DNA from: Aurantiochytrium sp. KH105
Lineage: Eukaryota; Sar; Bigyra; Thraustochytrida; Thraustochytriidae
DNA: 64,000 bases
Direction: 5' to 3'
Assembly (NCBI GenBank): GCA_003116975.1
Contig: BGKB01000072.1
Span: forward strand, 97,225-161,224
In this document: positions 30,585-41,037 of the stretch, piece by piece
How positions within the stretch are numbered: the stretch's first letter is position 1
Layout: the number at the start of each line of letters is the position of its first letter
Notes under the pieces: model-generated
What the model was told of the DNA's origin: nothing
Databases searched by the model: none
The model's input: only the letters and a program-made list of their open reading frames with translations
Made by a program: the position numbers and the translations under genes

Positions 30585-31265
30585 ATGACCGCGACGAGCG
30601 CGATGCCGCGCGAGCTTGCGGAGGCAGCTATCGAGGCGGACCCGGAAACGATGGATATCGTGCGTCTTGTGCATGGAGCCCTCATGCTCGAGTCGTTTGC
30701 GCTGCTCGTGCCACTTCTGATCTCATATGGATTCCGCAAGGTGCGGTCTTCGTATATTGGCGCCTCAAGCGCAGTAACATCGACGTCGAGCCTACCCATG
30801 CAACAAGAGAGCTTACTCGTCAACCCTCTGGAGAGTGTATTCTTCTTTCGCCATGTGGTGATTGCCTATATCGCCTTTGCTTCGCAGATTGCCGGCATCA
30901 TTCTCATTGTCCTCTTTAAATCGGAGCACCTTGACTCCACGCACGCCAAGGTTGGCGTTGCGGTCATGGGCGTTGTAGTACTGCAAATGGTGCTTGGCAT
31001 TTTCCGTCCCAACAAGTTTACACGTCCCGCGTGGTGGATTTTTCTTCATCGTCGCTTGCTCCCCATGCTGGTATTCTTAGGCGGACTAGCGGCCATTGCG
31101 CTAGGAATGCTCGAGAAGAGCAAGTTGGATGGACAGTCAACCGAATCACTTTCTGATTTTGGGAGCTATGAGTGGCTTGTGGTTATCCTTGCCTCCACCA
31201 TTGGTCTACTCTATGTTGTCGCAAGCTTTGCAAATAACAAGCTTCGCAAGATTCCCGACTTTTGA
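30585..31265 (+). CDS. Cytochrome b561-type transmembrane heme protein
   Basis: The protein has 226 residues with about five or six hydrophobic helices. The cytochrome b561 pattern of four helix histidines is present: H30 (VHGALM), H90 (FFRHVVIAY), H120 (THAKVGVAV) and H155 (FLHRRLLP). The last is in a W(x)nLHRRL segment typical of the family. These histidines bind two b-type hemes and carry electrons across a membrane, classically from ascorbate to a ferric or monodehydroascorbate acceptor. There is no DOMON domain, so this is a stand-alone b561. Partner and membrane are unknown. The ATG at 30585 is the first in the frame. Confidence 0.78.
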   Translation: MTATSAMPRELAEAAIEADPETMDIVRLVHGALMLESFALLVPLLISYGFRKVRSSYIGASSAVTSTSSLPMQQESLLVNPLESVFFFRHVVIAYIAFASQIAGIILIVLFKSEHLDSTHAKVGVAVMGVVVLQMVLGIFRPNKFTRPAWWIFLHRRLLPMLVFLGGLAAIALGMLEKSKLDGQSTESLSDFGSYEWLVVILASTIGLLYVVASFANNKLRKIPDF

Positions 31266-32089
31266 GAACAGAATTGGGCCTGCTGGCTCTTGTCGACATG
31301 ATCCTTGAAAGCGTATATACATTTTTTGTCTTTGTTTGATTGTCTCCTTGCGTCTTGTGAAGAAGAAGAAGAAGAAGAAGAAGAAGACAATGGATATCAG
31401 CGAAAGTGGAGACTATACGACAAGCAAACGTTCGGTCAATGACGAACATCTTATCCTTCGAATTGTTTTTATTTCAATCTGGACAGAGACTGGAAATGCA
31501 AAATAACAACTTCATGTGCGCACTGCACAGCATAGCTTCGTAGTATCACGGGCCACAAAAGTACCAGCGTGCATGTGATATCTCTCGAAAGCTACTATTA
31601 AAGTGCTCTTGTGATCGCGTTGAGTATCCATCAGTGCAAGTGTTTGTATTGACAACAATCTGTACATCATCGACCGAGACAGTACCTCTTGGCTGGCTGG
31701 CTCCCGCTCGCCCAGACAAGCTCTGCCATGGAAGCTAGTCCTTGACAACTGACCACCTTGCCTTAGGCAAAGTATATGAGGTCCATGTCGAAGCACAGAC
31801 TTGTTGATTGTTGTGGCGCTCGCCCGCTCGCTCGCTCGCTCGCTCGACACGAATGTCTCTGGAAATAGTTGGAAAGCAAGACCAAGCCTTCCCCTCGTGC
31901 TGGAAAGACTTGCGACAACGTCATTGTGATGTCGCGCAAGCGCCTGATGATCCAGGCTGCAGTGCAAAATTAAGACCAGAGGCTCGACAACCGCCGTTCG
32001 CGTCGTCTCCCTACCGTGCCTTGCCAACTCATTCATCGTGCAGGACTCGAATTCGTTAGCTTTTCAATCGACGACATCTGCGTGCATAA
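31266..32089. other. Intergenic region downstream of the b561 gene
   Basis: A GAA/AAG run lies at about 31361-31386 and a CTCG run at about 31828-31846. A 174-codon minus-strand frame (31512-32036) has no recognisable domain and mixed composition and is not called. I see nothing else. Confidence 0.5.
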
Positions 32090-32674
32090 ATGTCTAGCAT
32101 TCGTCAAGATTCTGCCAGGCGTGCGAGGACGGCCAGAGCCTTTGTGCAGAGCATGTTCTTTCGTTTCCTGAGGACGGTGGTTGGGCAGCAAAGTGCCCAC
32201 CCAGCCAGCATAACTACAACAGCAAAGCCGAAACCAGCCTCGAGAAAACAACCACCAAGGACCTCTTGCGTGCGCTCGGGGAGGGCGGTCGGGCGTGTGC
32301 GCGGCATCGCGGGGCGCGCCCCTCGACCTGGCTCCCGCGGTGCGAGCTCACTGGTGCGCGGCGGCTTTGCAGGGGCGTCGTTTTCGCGCGTCAAAGTTGG
32401 CCAACGAAGAGGCGGCTTCAGCGGCAGCGGCAGGCGACAGCGGCCAGGCGAGCGCAAGGTAAACGTACGGTTTGTTCGCGGTCAAGAGTTGACGGCCAGG
32501 GTGGACGGACAGCGGTGGCAGGGATTCGTTGTCGAGAAGATCGTTGTACAACGCGACGAAGCGATTGTGCGCGGGGCCTTCGATTTGCGTCCACGCGAGC
32601 GCGAGAATCCCGCGAATCACGCTCCACCTTGTCAAGCGAACATTGCGTTGAACTTGCAGCAAGTTCTTGCCTAG
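32090..32674 (+). CDS. Arg-rich open frame, possible 5' exon of the PWWP/PHD gene
   Basis: This frame encodes 194 residues from an ATG at 32090. The N-terminal half is Arg/Ala/Gly-rich. The C-terminal part (FVRGQELTARVDGQRWQGFV, then VEKIVVQRDEAIVRGAFDLR) looks more like folded protein. It is in the same frame as the PWWP/PHD gene and is separated from it by a single TAG at 32672, with the frame open again to 32846. An alternative is an intron from 32459 (AAG then GTAAAC) to 32674 (TTCTTGCCTAG), 216 bp and phase 0, which would fuse this leader to the downstream protein and remove the TAG. I cannot choose between a separate small gene, a 5' exon and chance. Confidence 0.25.
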   Translation: MSSIRQDSARRARTARAFVQSMFFRFLRTVVGQQSAHPASITTTAKPKPASRKQPPRTSCVRSGRAVGRVRGIAGRAPRPGSRGASSLVRGGFAGASFSRVKVGQRRGGFSGSGRRQRPGERKVNVRFVRGQELTARVDGQRWQGFVVEKIVVQRDEAIVRGAFDLRPRERENPANHAPPCQANIALNLQQVLA

Positions 32675-32845
32675 AGGACAGCAGAGCATCGCGTCTCCTC
32701 CCGCGTCGCAGAGACTCGCTTCGCTATTCGCGTCTGTGCGGCCATCGTGAGCCCGCTCGCCGAAGCGATCGACCTTGCCGTTGTAGGAGAGCCACGAATC
32801 TCTGTTGTGCGCAGCGAGCGCTCCGAACTACTAGGGCGCGCGACG

Positions 32846-35803
32846 ATGGTGGTCGAAAACAAGGCGTACCGTGAGAGCGCCGATGGGACGCGCTACCCAA
32901 TGTTCTTTCGGGGCGCAGCGCTTCGGCAGCCTGCTCCGTCAGCGAAGAAAGAAGAACAACAGGATTCCGCCAGCGTCTCGGAATCGGCTGAAGAAGGCGG
33001 TACACCATCGCGTCCGCGGCGCAATCGCGCAAGACCACAAAACTTTATCAATTACAGACAGGAAAACGAAGCAGGCATGCCAGGAAACCCAATGGAGCCG
33101 CTTTCGCCGGAAGACTCGGAGGATCCCTACGAGGACCTCGTGTTCTGGACCAAGTGCTATAACCACCCGTACTGGCCATCGATTAAGTGCTCTGAAGAAG
33201 AGATTCGCGTATTGAAGGAGAACGACGGGGTCGATTTTGAAAAGGAGAGCATCAAAGCGGGCGGCGCGGAAGTGACTGCTGTTCTTTTCCTCGGTAGCAA
33301 CTCAAAAGGCATTGTGAAAAGTGCAGAAATGCTTCCGTATTCGGAGAACTTTGACGTGCACTCGCGCAAAAAGTCCAGTCTTCAGTTTCGCCTGGGGCTC
33401 GAAAAAGCTGACGAGCTTGTGCTGCAAAAGCGCGCAGCGCGCAAGAACGAGACGACCTGCAATGTGTGCAATAAAGAGGTGGCAGGCGCGCCGCCGTCAG
33501 ATGATGCACACATGGAGGTGGAAGCGCCTCCGCCGCAGGCGGGTACAGATGACAGAATGACCTGCGCAAGATGTCTGACTCCGGCGCACGCCAAGTGCGT
33601 GGAAAAGGCTGGGTCCTTGGCGAACCCTTTTGGCAACGACTTGGATCCTGTTTGGTTCTGCGCACTTTGTACGCGGCAAGCACCCACAACGGTGCGATCT
33701 CGCACGGATCAGGAGGCCCGCGCTTTGAAGCGTGCACACAAACGAAAGTCGCAGCGCTCATCGGATGCGCCGCGCAGGACCCGGGCAACGACGCCACCGC
33801 CCGCAAGCGCAGAGCGTCGCAACGGCAATGGCGTGGCGCTTGAGCTTTTGGGCGGAGCGGGCCGCGGCGGTGGTGGCAGTAGCAGCAGCGTAAGGGGTTC
33901 GGCCAACAATACTCCAAGGTCCACGGGTGGAGCGCGCGATTCGATGAGCAGCAACGCGAATGGCGGCACAGCTTCGGGGTCAGCGTTGAAGCGCAAAGAT
34001 GCCACGAACCAAGATGCGCACGAAGACTCGTGCTTTATATGCGGAGACGGCGGTGTGCTGCTCATGTGCGACTTTCCGAGTTGCCCCAAGTCGTACCACA
34101 AGTACTGTCTGCGCGGACTCGAGGGTCACGACGAGGAGGACGAAGACGAAGATGCCCCGGAAAAAACGTGGCACTGCCCGTGGCACACTTGTGCCGTGTG
34201 CGCTGTGGGCGAGCATCAGGCGACGCAGCAACATCATTTGCAAAAAAACACAGGGTCTAACTCCAGTGCCAGCAGCACGAGCAGCGTGGGCAGCGCCAAC
34301 GGGTCTGGAACGCACAATCTGGGGCGAAAGCGCACGGCGCTGCCGCCTCCGCCAGCGCTGGGTTCCATCAAGGTACCGACGATCATGGAGAAGGACTCGA
34401 GCAACTCGAGCGCGCCGCCTGCGCGACTTGAACGAACGGGCTCGGACATTGTAGAGGGCTTCGTGCGCTGCGCATCGTGCCCGACAAGTCTGTGCACCAA
34501 GCATATGCGCGCCCCACGGCCCGTGTTTGATGGCAAGAAACACGGCGTGCCGCGGGCGATCTCTCGACCTGCGAAGCGCGGATACTTCAAGTGCGTCCAC
34601 TGCGTTGGCGGGGCAAGTGACGGGGCCACCTCGTCGCATGTCCCTTCGCCGTTGGTCCAGTTGGCGCAACTCTTGCATCGTGTCTGGTCCCGCGCGGTGA
34701 ATTCTCACGATCGCATTTGCAAAATTTTCCTTGAGGAGATGGACGTGACGCACGTGCCTCAGGCGGGTCGTCGCGTGCTCAATGAGGCCATCGCTCGGGG
34801 TGGCGTGCGTACCATGCTGGATGTGCGCGACAAGGTGTGGCGTCTTGAGTACCGTGACTGGGCCTCTTTCAATACAGACGTGAACACCATTTCGGGTCTC
34901 GTTCGGACCGTGTATGGAGGCTCGAGCCCGCTCATCAAGGAGACGGCCAGGACGCTGCCCTTGTTGGTGACGCAGGCGCACGCCGCAGTCGCGCGACAAG
35001 TGAGCGAGGCCGAGGAGCGCATCGCGGAGCTGCAGGAGATCCCGGGCCCAGCCTTTGATAACAAATCGTTTGCGACGGGCGGCTTGTTCCCCAGTGTGGT
35101 AATGGCTGGCCAGCAGAGCGGCCAGGCGCGGGCAGTGGGAAAGCGACGGAGCATTGACGAATGGGAGCGATACCTCGAAAATTCGAGCTTTGCCGCGTCC
35201 AAGGAGCTGCGGGACCCCGGAGCGCGTCCCGCGCGCGAAGAGGCTCACGGCATTGCAGCAGCGCTCTTGGCGGCGGCGCAATCGCACAGTGGGTTCAACG
35301 ATCACCTGCCACCTTCGCGGCAAACCTTGGATGAGATGCTGGAGAACCAGAGCATGGTGTTGCGTTCGGCTTTGCGTGGAACTGCGATGCTGAGAGATGC
35401 TGTGTCTCGTACGCTGGAAGGCTTTGCCTCGACCGAGCTTTCATCGGATGGAATTGTGACGTTGGGCGAGATGCGACTCGCGGCCGAGTACCGGATGGTG
35501 AATCGTAACCTTCGTGCCAAGAATGCGAATCTCACGACGATGCTGAGCATTGAACGCACAGCTCGTGAGCAGCTCGAGAAGCGGGTGCAAGAGCTTGAGG
35601 CCCAGCTTGGTCAGTCGACGACGGGAACGCTCAAGCGCCCTGCTCTTGAGGTCGCGATCGGCAATGACGATGTCGACAACAAGGCGAACGAGGATGTTTC
35701 GATTGAGCAAAAGGACGACGGCGAGATCCAGCAGGCTCAAGGCAGGCAGCAGCGCCGTCTTCGTAATTCGCCTGCGGCCAAGAAGGCGCGTGTGACTGCC
35801 TAG
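32846..35803 (+). CDS. PWWP and multi-PHD chromatin reader
   Basis: The protein has 985 residues from the first ATG in the frame (32846). Residues about 96-188 form a PWWP-type domain (EDLVFWTKCYNHPYWPSIKC, with HPYWPS replacing PWWP). A zinc-finger PHD follows at about 204-280 (CNVC, CARC, HAKC, CALC). After a Ser/Gly/Asn-rich linker comes a second, better-formed PHD at about 391-457 (CFICGDGGVLLMCDFPSCPK, then YHKYC, then WHCPWHTCAVC), resembling the PHD/C5HCH modules of NSD-type proteins. A third Cys/His-rich segment at about 538-585 (CASCPTSLCTKH, then FKCVHC) may complete an extended PHD. A coiled coil lies at about 876-925. PWWP and PHD domains bind methylated and unmodified histone tails. 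No catalytic SET domain is present, so this is a reader or adaptor. Confidence 0.82.
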   Translation: MVVENKAYRESADGTRYPMFFRGAALRQPAPSAKKEEQQDSASVSESAEEGGTPSRPRRNRARPQNFINYRQENEAGMPGNPMEPLSPEDSEDPYEDLVFWTKCYNHPYWPSIKCSEEEIRVLKENDGVDFEKESIKAGGAEVTAVLFLGSNSKGIVKSAEMLPYSENFDVHSRKKSSLQFRLGLEKADELVLQKRAARKNETTCNVCNKEVAGAPPSDDAHMEVEAPPPQAGTDDRMTCARCLTPAHAKCVEKAGSLANPFGNDLDPVWFCALCTRQAPTTVRSRTDQEARALKRAHKRKSQRSSDAPRRTRATTPPPASAERRNGNGVALELLGGAGRGGGGSSSSVRGSANNTPRSTGGARDSMSSNANGGTASGSALKRKDATNQDAHEDSCFICGDGGVLLMCDFPSCPKSYHKYCLRGLEGHDEEDEDEDAPEKTWHCPWHTCAVCAVGEHQATQQHHLQKNTGSNSSASSTSSVGSANGSGTHNLGRKRTALPPPPALGSIKVPTIMEKDSSNSSAPPARLERTGSDIVEGFVRCASCPTSLCTKHMRAPRPVFDGKKHGVPRAISRPAKRGYFKCVHCVGGASDGATSSHVPSPLVQLAQLLHRVWSRAVNSHDRICKIFLEEMDVTHVPQAGRRVLNEAIARGGVRTMLDVRDKVWRLEYRDWASFNTDVNTISGLVRTVYGGSSPLIKETARTLPLLVTQAHAAVARQVSEAEERIAELQEIPGPAFDNKSFATGGLFPSVVMAGQQSGQARAVGKRRSIDEWERYLENSSFAASKELRDPGARPAREEAHGIAAALLAAAQSHSGFNDHLPPSRQTLDEMLENQSMVLRSALRGTAMLRDAVSRTLEGFASTELSSDGIVTLGEMRLAAEYRMVNRNLRAKNANLTTMLSIERTAREQLEKRVQELEAQLGQSTTGTLKRPALEVAIGNDDVDNKANEDVSIEQKDDGEIQQAQGRQQRRLRNSPAAKKARVTA

Positions 35804-36210
35804 ATGTGATCACTGCGTTGCCACCACCTGAAAAGCCGATAGACCAGAATAAACCACAGAAGAAGTTTGCACGGAGACGAATAATGATGTGATGAGATTT
35901 GGATTTTTGTTTGTTTGTTTGTTTGTTTGTTTGTTTGTTTGTTTGTTTGTTTGTTTGTTTGTTTGTTTGTTTGTTTGTTTGTTTGTTTGTTTGTTTGATG
36001 CCGACAGGGCTCAAAGCGGATATATTCTGGTTCCGAGATTTGCCATCGATGCAAGTCCCGTAGAAATGGTTGTTCAAATGTTGCCGCTGAGGTGCAGTTC
36101 GAGAAAACACTGATAAGTAGGTAGGTAATGACACACAAGATCTACTTGTTCCAGCTCTGAGCATTTGTATAATTGATCAAAATTTGTCTATAGTAATATC
36201 AGGGTATCAG
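35804..36210. other. Convergent spacer with TTTG array
   Basis: This spacer lies between the PHD gene (plus) and the phosphatase gene (minus). It is AT-rich and dominated by the TTTG microsatellite. It presumably holds both 3' UTRs. Confidence 0.6.
35905..35997. repeat. TTTG tetranucleotide array
   Basis: About 22 uninterrupted TTTG units. Open frames across it encode only Phe/Val/Cys/Leu on plus or Asn/Lys/Gln/Thr on minus and are not genes. Confidence 0.95.
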
Positions 36211-36732
36211 TCAAGGGGGAGATCCACCAGGGATGCGCTTGGTCTTGCTCTGGCGACGCTGGCCATTTTGCCATTTCTCGGAAAGCTCGGTAAGCTGCTC
36301 GATGTAATCGGGATGAATATTGACGCCATCGCGTTGTCGCCTGACAACCCTCATCGCGCTCTCGAGGTCATAATTCCAATATTTCATGAGGTAGAGCACA
36401 GCAACGGTGGGGCCGCGGTTGACGCCAGATGTGCAGTGGACGAGCACGCGACCGGCTTTGACACCTTCTGCAAGAAAGTCTTGAACTTTGTCAAAGAACT
36501 CTTCGAGGTCCGAGGAGCCGTCATCTTTCAGAGGCTCAAGCATGAACTCAATCTTGCTTTCCGGGTTGGGATACCGCGAGCTTTCCTCGACGCAGAGGAT
36601 GTGGGTGAATTTGCGCGGGTTGCCCATCTTGGCGGCCATGCCGTCGAGGCGGTTGCCCACGAAGAGGTGGCCCTGCACCACCTGCGAGGGGTTCTGGCCC
36701 ATGCCATCCTTGGCCGAGGACGAGTTGCCCAT
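36211..36732 (-). CDS. Dual-specificity protein phosphatase, N-myristoylation candidate
   Basis: The protein has 173 residues, the size of a minimal atypical DUSP. The active-site signature VHCTSGVNRG gives C100 as nucleophile and R106 as the phosphate-binding residue, in the HCxxGxxR motif. The probable general acid lies in LKDDGSSDL (D70 or D71). The AVLYLMKYWNYDLESAMRVV helix after the P-loop is typical of DUSPs. The N-terminus MGNSSSAK fits the N-myristoylation consensus (Gly2, Ser6), suggesting membrane attachment as in DUSP15/22. The substrate is unknown. It has no kinase-interaction domain, so it is not a classical MAPK phosphatase. Confidence 0.9.
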   Translation of the reverse strand: MGNSSSAKDGMGQNPSQVVQGHLFVGNRLDGMAAKMGNPRKFTHILCVEESSRYPNPESKIEFMLEPLKDDGSSDLEEFFDKVQDFLAEGVKAGRVLVHCTSGVNRGPTVAVLYLMKYWNYDLESAMRVVRRQRDGVNIHPDYIEQLTELSEKWQNGQRRQSKTKRIPGGSPP

Positions 36733-39447
36733 CTTGCTCTTCTCCTCCTCCTCCTTGTCTCTTAAAAGACAGCCCTCTCCTCCTCGTCTGCCGACGACCG
36801 AGCGAGCGGGAGAGCGCTAGCTGTCCTCGCTTCGGTTCTGCTCGCGTGCTCGCGTGCGCAAGGGCTTCGGCAGTTCGTTCGTTCGTTCGTTCACCCTCGG
36901 AAACTGCAACAAAGCAGAAGCCTCGCGGATCGACGCGCCTCGCGAACACCCCGGGCGAGCCGGCCGCTTCTTCCTGCGCCTTTCCCGCTCGCGGGCCAGC
37001 AGCTAGCTACCTGCTCGCTGCGAACGCCGCCGTCCGCGTGCTCCGCGCTCCTCGCGCTGCTCGTGCCGCTCGCGGCCGGGGTCTTCGCGCTCCGGCCGGG
37101 CTGCGCTGCGTTCGAGCTTTGCTCTTCCTCTCCCTCTCTCTGCGTCTGTCTGCGGCGCGCCTCGATTTGAATCAGAGGTTTGAATCGATCGCCCAGGCGG
37201 CAACGCAGGAGGCTTTCGAATGCGAGCAGAGAGGGTGACGCCGCAGCCGCCCCCCAGCGGCCCCGCAGCGCGCGGCCGGGGAGGAGGGTGGCGCCGGTGT
37301 GCAGGCGCAGTTCGCGCCGCGCCGCGCAAGTCGGGTATGCCGGCTCTACAAGTCGGCTATCCGCGCCGCGCGACTGCGTGGCCCCGCGCCTGCTTGGAGC
37401 GCGCCTCTGCCTCTCACCGCCACTGACGTTGTGATGGGCGGGAGAAGTGATTGCTGCGGTAGGGGGATGAGGCTCGCGGATCCGGGAGATCGCCGCAGCA
37501 GACTCGGCTGCACTGGGACGCGCTAAGGGGAGTCTGCGGCGCACGGTCGCCGCTGCGGGGAGGAGGGGCGCCGCCCTCGTGCGGGGCAGGCGAAACTCTT
37601 TACCACCACCACCAGGCCCGGCATTCATTTATTCATCCCGCATCCCATTCCTCCCTTTTCCGCTTCCTTCCCTCTTTCCCGGTCCTGGCCCGCTCCCGCT
37701 CCCGCGAGTGTCGCAGTCGCATGATGGTGCCACGCCTCGCCTCGCCACGACACGACACGCCACGCTTCAATCGATCGGGCCAGCCCAGCCCAGCCTAGCA
37801 GCCTCATGTCGGGCAGCGGGCACCGGGCACCGGCCAGCGAGCTGCGGAGGCGCGTCAAGTGGGCCGCGCTGGCCACCTCGGCGAGCGAACCCAAGTTTCG
37901 AAGCAACACGCACCGGGAAACGCAAAGTGCTTTTCCATTTCTTTTTGATATTTTTATTGGTCTTTGCGGTTCGAATCGCACCAGCCAGCCACTGCTATGC
38001 TAGCCCTACTCACTAACCCACCAAACTTTGTAAACCAAGTCAGATCAAGTCAGATCAAATCAAATCAAATCAACCGGCAAACCAAATCAAATCAAGTCTC
38101 ACAGTGTCAAGTCAATGCACAACCTCGTGGCCAGCCCATCAGCCTCGTTCGACTGCTCTTCTTCTTCTTCTTCTTCTTCTTCTTCTTCTTCTTCTTCTTC
38201 GTCGTCTTCTTCTTTCTTCGTCCACAACGTCTCCCCCCCCGCGCAGTTCCATCAAATTACAACCCAGCTGCATTCGTTCACCCACCGCCGTCCGGACGAC
38301 GCCTCTGCAGCTGCTCTCTGCTCGCGCTGGCCACGAGTCGCCTCGCCGTCGCCAGCCCTCCTCCTCCGGCCAGGTCCCCCCGCCGCGCGCCGTGCACGCG
38401 CCCGACCGCGCCTGCGAGGGCCAGCCTCCGCGTGCACTGCAGAAAGCGTGCGCTTGCTCCGCTCCGCTCTGCTCCGCTCTGCTCTGCTCTGCCAGTCGCA
38501 TTTGATGATGCTTTTGGAGTCCAAGCGCGATCGACAATGACGTTTTCAAGTTCGAGCTCAAGTCGTTCGCTCATTCCTACAGCACCAGCGCCACGGGCTT
38601 CTTGTTTGTTGATTTTTCTGTGGCGGCACGGGCCTTTCCTTGCCCATCGCCACGTGGCTTTCCATCCCAACTTGTGCAAGTTACTACATCGCACTCGCAC
38701 GCAGCGGCAGCAGCGCCAGTGCAGCTCCGGCGAAACTGCAAAACGAGCATCGCAGGTAGCCGCTAGCTTCAGCTTCTCGCCCGCGCGGGGCTCTTCGCAG
38801 CCCAGCCAGTCAGTCAGTCAGTCAGTCAGCCCAGCCCGGCAGTCCGTGACCCTGCGTCCGCGCCACAATCGAAGTCTCCGCCATCAAACGCGAACGTCTT
38901 CGAAGCCGCGCGGCAGCTGCTGCTGCTGCTGCTGCGACGCCCTTGGGCTTCTCTCCGTACACCATCATGATCGCGAGGGCCACGCTGCCCGTTTTTTGTT
39001 CTTTCGAAACCCTGTGTGCTGCTCGTCGACCGCGGCCCGGGACGCCCGGCACACGTCCCCACTGCGGCCGCGCTATCCCACAGCTGCGTGGAGCTTCGGG
39101 GGGGGCGCGGCGGATGGTCCGCAGATCGGCAAAGTAGCTAGAGTGCCCCTCGCGGCCGACTCCTGCGGAATGTAAAGGGGCCGTGGAGAGGGGGTATGCT
39201 GCGACATGGCTGGTGCTCGGAGATCGGCCTGCCGGCGCGAGTTGAGGAACGGGAAGGAACGGGGGAAGAAGGGGGAGTGCACACTCGCCTGGAAGGGAAT
39301 GAGAACGTGAACGTGGGGCATCTGGGAACGCGGAACTCACCGGCGTGGAGCACAATCGATTAAAAAATAGAGCGAGTGATTGTATGGAGTGCGAGAAGAG
39401 CAGGCACGAGGGAAGTGCAGCCCGGTAAAGGTCTGCGGACCGGCATC
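36733..39447. other. Divergent GC-rich spacer with microsatellites
   Basis: This lies between the phosphatase gene (minus) and the coiled-coil/LRR gene (plus). It contains a GTTC run at about 36872-36892, very GC-rich DNA at about 36950-37600, AATC/AAGTC repeats at about 38038-38095, a CTT array at about 38156-38220, a TCAG run at about 38807-38830 and CTG units at about 38921-38937. No gene is supported. A tRNA B-box-like string near 37969 lacks the rest of a tRNA. Confidence 0.55.
38156..38220 (+). repeat. CTT trinucleotide array
   Basis: About fifteen CTT units plus degenerate copies. Poly-Ser, poly-Leu and poly-Arg frames in this stretch are products of the repeat. Confidence 0.92.
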
Positions 39448-41037
39448 ATGCTCGGTAGAAAGAAGGATCAGCGGCTGCAGCTCTACCTGCAGCCCCAGGC
39501 GAGGGAGCGCCATGGGAAACCGGGGACCCGGCCTAACGGGGCAACGAAAACATCTGCAGCCATACCGAACAAAGGCCGTAGACTTCCGACGATCCTGCGA
39601 CAAAGGCCCTCTGTAGCGGCCCCGCGCGTCAACCTGCTCAATGCGGGCTCGCTACGACGGAAATTCAAGGATGACGACGATGACTTCGACGTCCGGCTCC
39701 TGGACCTCGTCCAGGACAAACTCAAGATGCAGGCCTTTCGAAAACGCATGCACTGGAAATGGCGCGCATGGTGCGACGAACAAGGTTTCCCGCAAGAGTT
39801 CTCCATGGAGGAGTACGCAGAGCGGCGTGAAAAGGACCCCGAAAAGTTTGCCGAAGAGTTCCCCAGCATCCTTTGGCAAGAGGAACGGCGGCGACGTCTC
39901 GAGACCGAAGAGGCCACGCGGAAAAAGGAAGCCGAAAAGAAAGCAAGACGCGAGGCCGCCGATGAAGCGATCCGCCAAGAGAAACTGCGCGTGCAAGAGG
40001 CAAAAATGCGCGTCTACCTCATCGAGCATGATAAACAAGCGGCCTTGCAGGACGCCGCGTCCATTGAGGCTGTCCAACGCGTCAAGGAAAAAGTCATTCG
40101 CCTCGAGCACTTTGAAGATGAGCGCCACGCGCTCGAATGCAAGACGCGACTGGAACAGCAGGAGGCCGAGCGTCTCGCTGCCGAGGAAAAGGCCGCGCAA
40201 GAACGAGCCAGCGAAGAAGCGCGCCTCGCCAACGAAGCGCGCGACGCTCGCCTAGCGAACGAGGCTTTGACAGAAACGGTGGAGTCAATCATGATCTGCT
40301 CTGGGACCAAACACAGATCCGTTCGGTCCAAGCCGCCCTCGCGTCGGCCCGATGCCATTTCGGTGCGCTTTGCGGGCGAGCTGGATACGCTTGATTCTGT
40401 CCTTCTCGAGTTCAATCTCTTTCCGATGGCAGACTTTATGCGACGCTTTCCGCGAGCGAGAGATGCAGCCAAACAATTCCCTCATCTCTTTCTCAGCACG
40501 ACACACCACGTCGATGGCGTGCGACTTGGCGTCGAAGGTGCGCGTGCCATGAGCATTTGTCTCAAGGCCGGAGCCTTCCCGCGTATGGCCCACCTTCGGC
40601 TGGGATGGTCAGCAATGGAGTTTTCGGGGTGTCAGGCGGTCTCAAGGGCACTTGCCACAGGCGTTTGCGCCTATTTGACGCACCTTTCGCTGCGAGGCAA
40701 CGGGCTTGGGTGCGGTAGTCTCGCGGCCCTGGCCGAGGCGCTCCGTACGAGACCAGACACGACACCCAAGCTCGTGTCAGTGGACTTTGCCTTCAACAGA
40801 GTAAAATGCAAGGGAGCCAAGGCGCTAGCGCATTTGCTCCTTGATGCAGCTGCCGTGCGTACACTAGAAATCGTCAATCTTGATTCTAACAATATTGGGC
40901 CGCAGGGTGGAACCGCCATTGTGCGAGCTGCTGCTACGAGACCTTCGCTACGGAAGATCTCAATCACGAGCAATCGAATCGATGCGCGCACGATGCAAAG
41001 TCTACGCCAACGTGCGCCTGCCACGGTTGCGCTATGA
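39448..41037 (+). CDS. Coiled-coil protein with C-terminal RNase-inhibitor-type LRRs
   Basis: The protein has 529 residues from the ATG at 39448; the frame is open upstream to 39376 but without an ATG. Residues about 130-265 are a charged alpha-helical coiled coil rich in Glu/Arg/Ala (for example EEATRKKEAEKKARREAADE). After a linker, residues about 370-525 carry about four leucine-rich repeats of the ribonuclease-inhibitor kind: AYLTHLSLRGNGLGCGSLAA, KLVSVDFAFNRVKCKGAKAL, LEIVNLDSNNIGPQGGTAIV and SLRKISITSNRIDARTMQSL. The LRRs are divergent from one another, in contrast to the near-identical array at 62594-64000. No enzymatic domain is visible, and a protein-interaction scaffold is the only reasonable inference. 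It converges on the F-box gene 334 bp downstream. Confidence 0.72.
   Translation: MLGRKKDQRLQLYLQPQARERHGKPGTRPNGATKTSAAIPNKGRRLPTILRQRPSVAAPRVNLLNAGSLRRKFKDDDDDFDVRLLDLVQDKLKMQAFRKRMHWKWRAWCDEQGFPQEFSMEEYAERREKDPEKFAEEFPSILWQEERRRRLETEEATRKKEAEKKARREAADEAIRQEKLRVQEAKMRVYLIEHDKQAALQDAASIEAVQRVKEKVIRLEHFEDERHALECKTRLEQQEAERLAAEEKAAQERASEEARLANEARDARLANEALTETVESIMICSGTKHRSVRSKPPSRRPDAISVRFAGELDTLDSVLLEFNLFPMADFMRRFPRARDAAKQFPHLFLSTTHHVDGVRLGVEGARAMSICLKAGAFPRMAHLRLGWSAMEFSGCQAVSRALATGVCAYLTHLSLRGNGLGCGSLAALAEALRTRPDTTPKLVSVDFAFNRVKCKGAKALAHLLLDAAAVRTLEIVNLDSNNIGPQGGTAIVRAAATRPSLRKISITSNRIDARTMQSLRQRAPATVAL

Noticed and set aside
32747-32845. PHD gene start at 32747
   Set aside because: The codon is GTG. 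The first ATG in the frame is 32846.
37955-37990. tRNA-like B box (GGTTCGAATCGCACC)
   Set aside because: No A box, no anticodon arm and no acceptor stem can be paired around it.
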